A stretch of 48,019 nucleotides of DNA from Methanomicrobiales archaeon (GTDB lineage Archaea; Halobacteriota; Methanomicrobia; Methanomicrobiales; Methanospirillaceae). The notes beneath the pieces are model-generated. The model had not been told where the DNA came from. It searched no databases and saw only the letters and a list, made by a program, of their open reading frames with translations. Of the stretch, positions 45,900-48,019 are shown piece after piece (the stretch's first letter is position 1; the number at the start of each line of letters is the position of its first letter). Made by a program: the position numbers and the translations under genes. The DNA lies in NCBI GenBank assembly GCA_025358115.1, contig JANYKQ010000046.1:1-48019 (forward strand), given 5' to 3'.

Positions 45900-46228
45900 T
45901 CAAAACCTTTTTTTTTTAAATATCGTGGAAAATTTCCGGTATTACGGGTTTCAGGCCCGGGATCAGTTGTCACGGGCGCTGCGCTTATCTGCCCGGCATG
46001 CCTGTACATCGCGCGGGAGTGAGAGTAACTGAAGGTGATCTCATTGTCGCTTATGGAAAATCCCCTAACTCCCCCTTCACACCGTTGAACGCAGGTACGG
46101 AATTGTGTGATTCACGGCATCATCACAGAAATGACACGATTCCCTGTTAAAAAAACCCGTTGACCCCCCGTTTCATTTTTCATATCAGAGAACGAAGCAT
46201 ATTTTATAGAATGTCGCTTTCTCCCTCC
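45900..46228. other. Gene-free interval with 21-base repeat copy
   Basis: It contains a T tract after the previous gene (45908-45917), one copy of the 21-base repeat (45975-45995) also present upstream of the RNase P RNA, and the promoter of the lipoprotein gene. No open frame here has a ribosome-binding site. Confidence 0.45.
45975..45995 (+). repeat. 21-base repeat, copy 1
   Basis: It starts GGCGCTGCGCTTATC and is identical over 21 bases to 47668-47688. Downstream AGTGAGAG (46018-46025) is also shared with the DNA after the second copy. Confidence 0.7.
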
Positions 46229-46690
46229 ATGAAATCATTACCGGCCATTCTCGTTCTGATGATGGTCTCTGCCGGATGCATATCCTCAGGTTCCCCAGCA
46301 CCCCAGGACCTGCCTGTCGACAAACTGGAGCAGATCACCGGTTATTTCAATTACAACAGGACCGCATGGATCCAGATAGATCCGGTTGGCAGTCATGCGA
46401 TTGGAGACACCTTTGTGGTAACGGCAAAAACTGATCTCACACCCGGCGAGGAAGTGACTGTCCAGACCTGGCCGGTCTCATTCAGCCGGGCCGATAAGTT
46501 CGGGATACATAACGGGACCTCCCGGAATATCACCGTAGTCCGTGGAACCGGCGGGGTAAACACCATATCGCTTCCCATTGTTACCTCGGATTTCCGTCAG
46601 GCTACCTATATCATATCCATACAGAAATCTCCTGAAATCGCATCTGCTGCAACATGGTATATGGTTACTGCAAAAACCGGCGGACAGTAA
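46229..46690 (+). CDS. Lipoprotein of unknown function
   Basis: From ATG 46229 the protein is 153 residues with an N-terminus MKSLPAILVLMMVSAGC: a short hydrophobic signal and lipobox SAGC, so Cys17 is the likely lipid anchor. A β-rich outer domain follows; it has DTFVVTAKTDLTPGEEVTVQ and is not recognised. A TATA-like TTTTATA (46202-46208) lies 25 bases upstream, fitting a leaderless mRNA. Longer starts at 46160 or 46211 would lengthen the signal unnaturally. Confidence 0.75.
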   Translation: MKSLPAILVLMMVSAGCISSGSPAPQDLPVDKLEQITGYFNYNRTAWIQIDPVGSHAIGDTFVVTAKTDLTPGEEVTVQTWPVSFSRADKFGIHNGTSRNITVVRGTGGVNTISLPIVTSDFRQATYIISIQKSPEIASAATWYMVTAKTGGQ

Positions 46691-46968
46691 TCACGTTTTT
46701 TTGTTGATCGCAGTTCTCTTTTCTTCCATGGACCGGACATACGTCAGTTGCTGAAAATGGGTAACCGTATGAGACCTGCAAGCTTTGCGGCTCTTTTACT
46801 TCATGGCAGGACCAAAGACAAATTGTCGCATAGGTAAATTCCACCGGGAACAAAAGGAGGCTTACTCCCCCCATTCATTCTTCTTCACGGTTCTTTTAAA
46901 AAAAGCATAATTGATGTCCCGGTGTGCGCATGCCCTCCCGCACCCCGGGAAGTGGTTATCCGGGCTGA

Positions 46969-47478
46969 TTATCCCGCACTATACCCCAGGTTTGCATCAA
47001 CTTCCGCCATTGCTTCCCGGGCGGATAACCCGGTGTACACCATTTTATTGAGGACCGGGATAATGACGTCTGCCTCGGAATAGACCTGGTCCCCGATTCG
47101 TGCAAGGAATTCACGGGAAAACAACTTGTCTTTCAAAAAAATTCTCTGTTTCAGGTTGACAACACCGGATTCCATATCCATCTGGGTGAACGAGACCGTG
47201 GACATGGCCATGCGTGCAACAAAATCAGCAACTCTCAGCCGGTCGTTCTCCGGAATTACAATGGGCAGGTATGCAACAATTTCCATCATGATTGAATTAA
47301 ACGAAGGATCTCCAAACGGGAATAAAAATATCAGGGCTGTGACATTACCGTTCTTGCCAAAAATCGGTTTGGTATATGCCGTCATACCATTGTCCAGCTC
47401 GGTCTCATTAAAGTTCCATTCCGTAATAAGCCTGATAGTCTCTTCCGCCAGTTCAGGTGATTCACCGGTTGCTGCCAT
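46969..47478 (-). CDS. YbjN-like small soluble protein
   Basis: This 169-residue protein, MAATGESPELAEETIRLITEWN to the end, is predicted soluble and α/β. The pattern resembles the YbjN / type III secretion chaperone-like fold: an N-terminal helix, a β-sheet, and C-terminal helices with IIPVLNKMVYTGLSAREAMAEVD. The assignment is by overall look only. AGGAAA lies before the ATG. It is monocistronic and faces the RNase P gene. Confidence 0.6.
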   Translation of the reverse strand: MAATGESPELAEETIRLITEWNFNETELDNGMTAYTKPIFGKNGNVTALIFLFPFGDPSFNSIMMEIVAYLPIVIPENDRLRVADFVARMAMSTVSFTQMDMESGVVNLKQRIFLKDKLFSREFLARIGDQVYSEADVIIPVLNKMVYTGLSAREAMAEVDANLGYSAG

Positions 47479-47667
47479 ATGTTTTCCTGCTTTTTCTTTC
47501 CTGATATGTATTACGGTTTTTCTCTCCCCGATCTTCGTTTCATCGTTCCTTTTTTTTTAAACCCCCCATGTCAACGCAGTAAAAAACAGGTTGAGGAAAA
47601 TCATAGGATTCTTCACCGGAAGGTTGCAATAGTCCGGTAAACCTGCTCAGGCATTCCATGGTACTCT

Positions 47668-47688
47668 GGCGCTGCGCTTATCTGCCCG
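47668..47688 (+). repeat. 21-base repeat, copy 2, upstream of rnpB
   Basis: Identical to 45975-45995. It ends six bases before the rnpB TATA-like AAATATAAT (47695-47703), a position where an upstream promoter element could lie. Confidence 0.7.
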
Positions 47689-47719
47689 CCCGCCAAATAT
47701 AATGAAGTGAGAGGGAGAG

Positions 47720-48019
47720 AGCGGCTGACGGTAACTTAAATGTTGCTGAGGAAAGTCCCCCCACCCACCGGTCACGCAGCCGTACGCAAGTACGGGTGGC
47801 GAGAGTCACGGCTATGGCACAGAAACGACACGGCCTGTTTTTAGCAATGATGCGATCGAGCCTTTACGGCAAGAAGCACGGGCAACCGTGCGAGTAACTC
47901 GCTGAGCGTCTGAGGAACAGGATACGCTGGAACGACGAATCCCTGCGGGTGCAAGCCAGAACAGGGCACATGGATAGTCCGGTATCCGCCCGGGTATGGC
48001 GCAGAGCTGAATGCCGCTA
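47720..48019 (+). ncRNA. rnpB: RNase P RNA (archaeal type A), 3' end missing
   Basis: Catalytic RNA of RNase P, which trims tRNA 5' ends. Conserved regions are visible: GAGGAAAGTCC at 47748-47758 (CR-I), ACAGAAAC at 47819-47826, and GGTGCAAGCCAGAACAGGG at 47948-47966 (CR-IV). The last bases, CTGAATGCCGCTA, correspond to the TGAATG segment before CR-V, so CR-V and the 3' strand of helix P1 lie beyond the window. The start is estimated from the TATA-like element at 47695-47703. Confidence 0.88.

Noticed and set aside
48012-48018. GCCGCT near the right edge as the 3' strand of RNase P helix P1
   Set aside because: The preceding TGAATG segment normally comes before CR-V, so the true P1 3' strand should lie beyond the window.

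Overview
The window looks like chromosomal DNA of a methanogenic euryarchaeon, most likely Methanomicrobiales (Methanoregula-like). Supporting genes are archaellins with class III signal peptides, hypusine-type aIF5A, the archaeosine enzymes TgtA and ArcS, an archaeal RNase P RNA, an F430/corrinoid metal-uptake operon, DUF2115, and surface proteins with PGF-CTERM-like tails. TATA-box promoters, GGTGA-type ribosome-binding sites and ATGA/GTGA start-stop overlaps recur throughout. The genus is inferred from protein character; no database was searched.

Layout. 1-2084: 3' part of an RND/MMPL exporter. 2266-6617: compact cbiM-cbiN-cbiQ-cbiO-cbiA operon for Ni/Co uptake and a,c-diamide synthesis. 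6726-8369: ilvD with a hairpin over its ribosome-binding site. 8451-11430: two small membrane proteins and purH. 11735-12945: two tandem archaellins. 13235-18949: an anchored surface protein, aIF5A, an IMPase-family phosphatase with NAD kinase, then ACT regulator, homoserine dehydrogenase and a DDTD-motif protein. 19110-24084: YdjM-like membrane protein, hexapeptide acyltransferase, a secreted propeller/metalloprotease and its membrane partner. 24085-24683: gene-free, with an orphan promoter and an inverted-repeat element. 24684-28343: citramalate/isopropylmalate synthase, ilvB and ilvN on the minus strand. 28476-29144: DUF2115. 29145-29852: a 34-bp tandem repeat, GC-rich hairpins and a gene fragment. 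29853-35138: a polyphosphate operon (ppk1, CHAD-HD protein, ppx). 35194-36339: a small three-repeat gene broken by an amber codon, and a zinc-ribbon surface protein. 36775-38959: NfnAB/SudAB-type flavoprotein pair. 39026-42708: archaeosine operon (AMMECR1, tgtA, arcS). 42840-45899: two paralogous Cys-rich surface proteins. 46229-47478: lipoprotein and a YbjN-like protein. 47720-end: RNase P RNA, 3' end cut by the window.

How the genes fit together. ilvD, ilvBN, the LeuA/CimA enzyme and homoserine dehydrogenase cover much of branched-chain and aspartate-family amino-acid synthesis. The polyphosphate operon combines synthesis, a polyphosphate-binding CHAD protein and hydrolysis; the CHAD protein and Ppx carry similar C-terminal HD domains. 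TgtA and ArcS are consecutive steps of archaeosine formation in tRNA. The least explained items are the amber-interrupted repeat gene, the Cys-rich surface domain family, the CHAD-HD/Ppx-HD pairing, and the repeat elements at 24.3 kb and 29.2 kb. I found no CRISPR array, tRNA, rRNA or intact insertion sequence.
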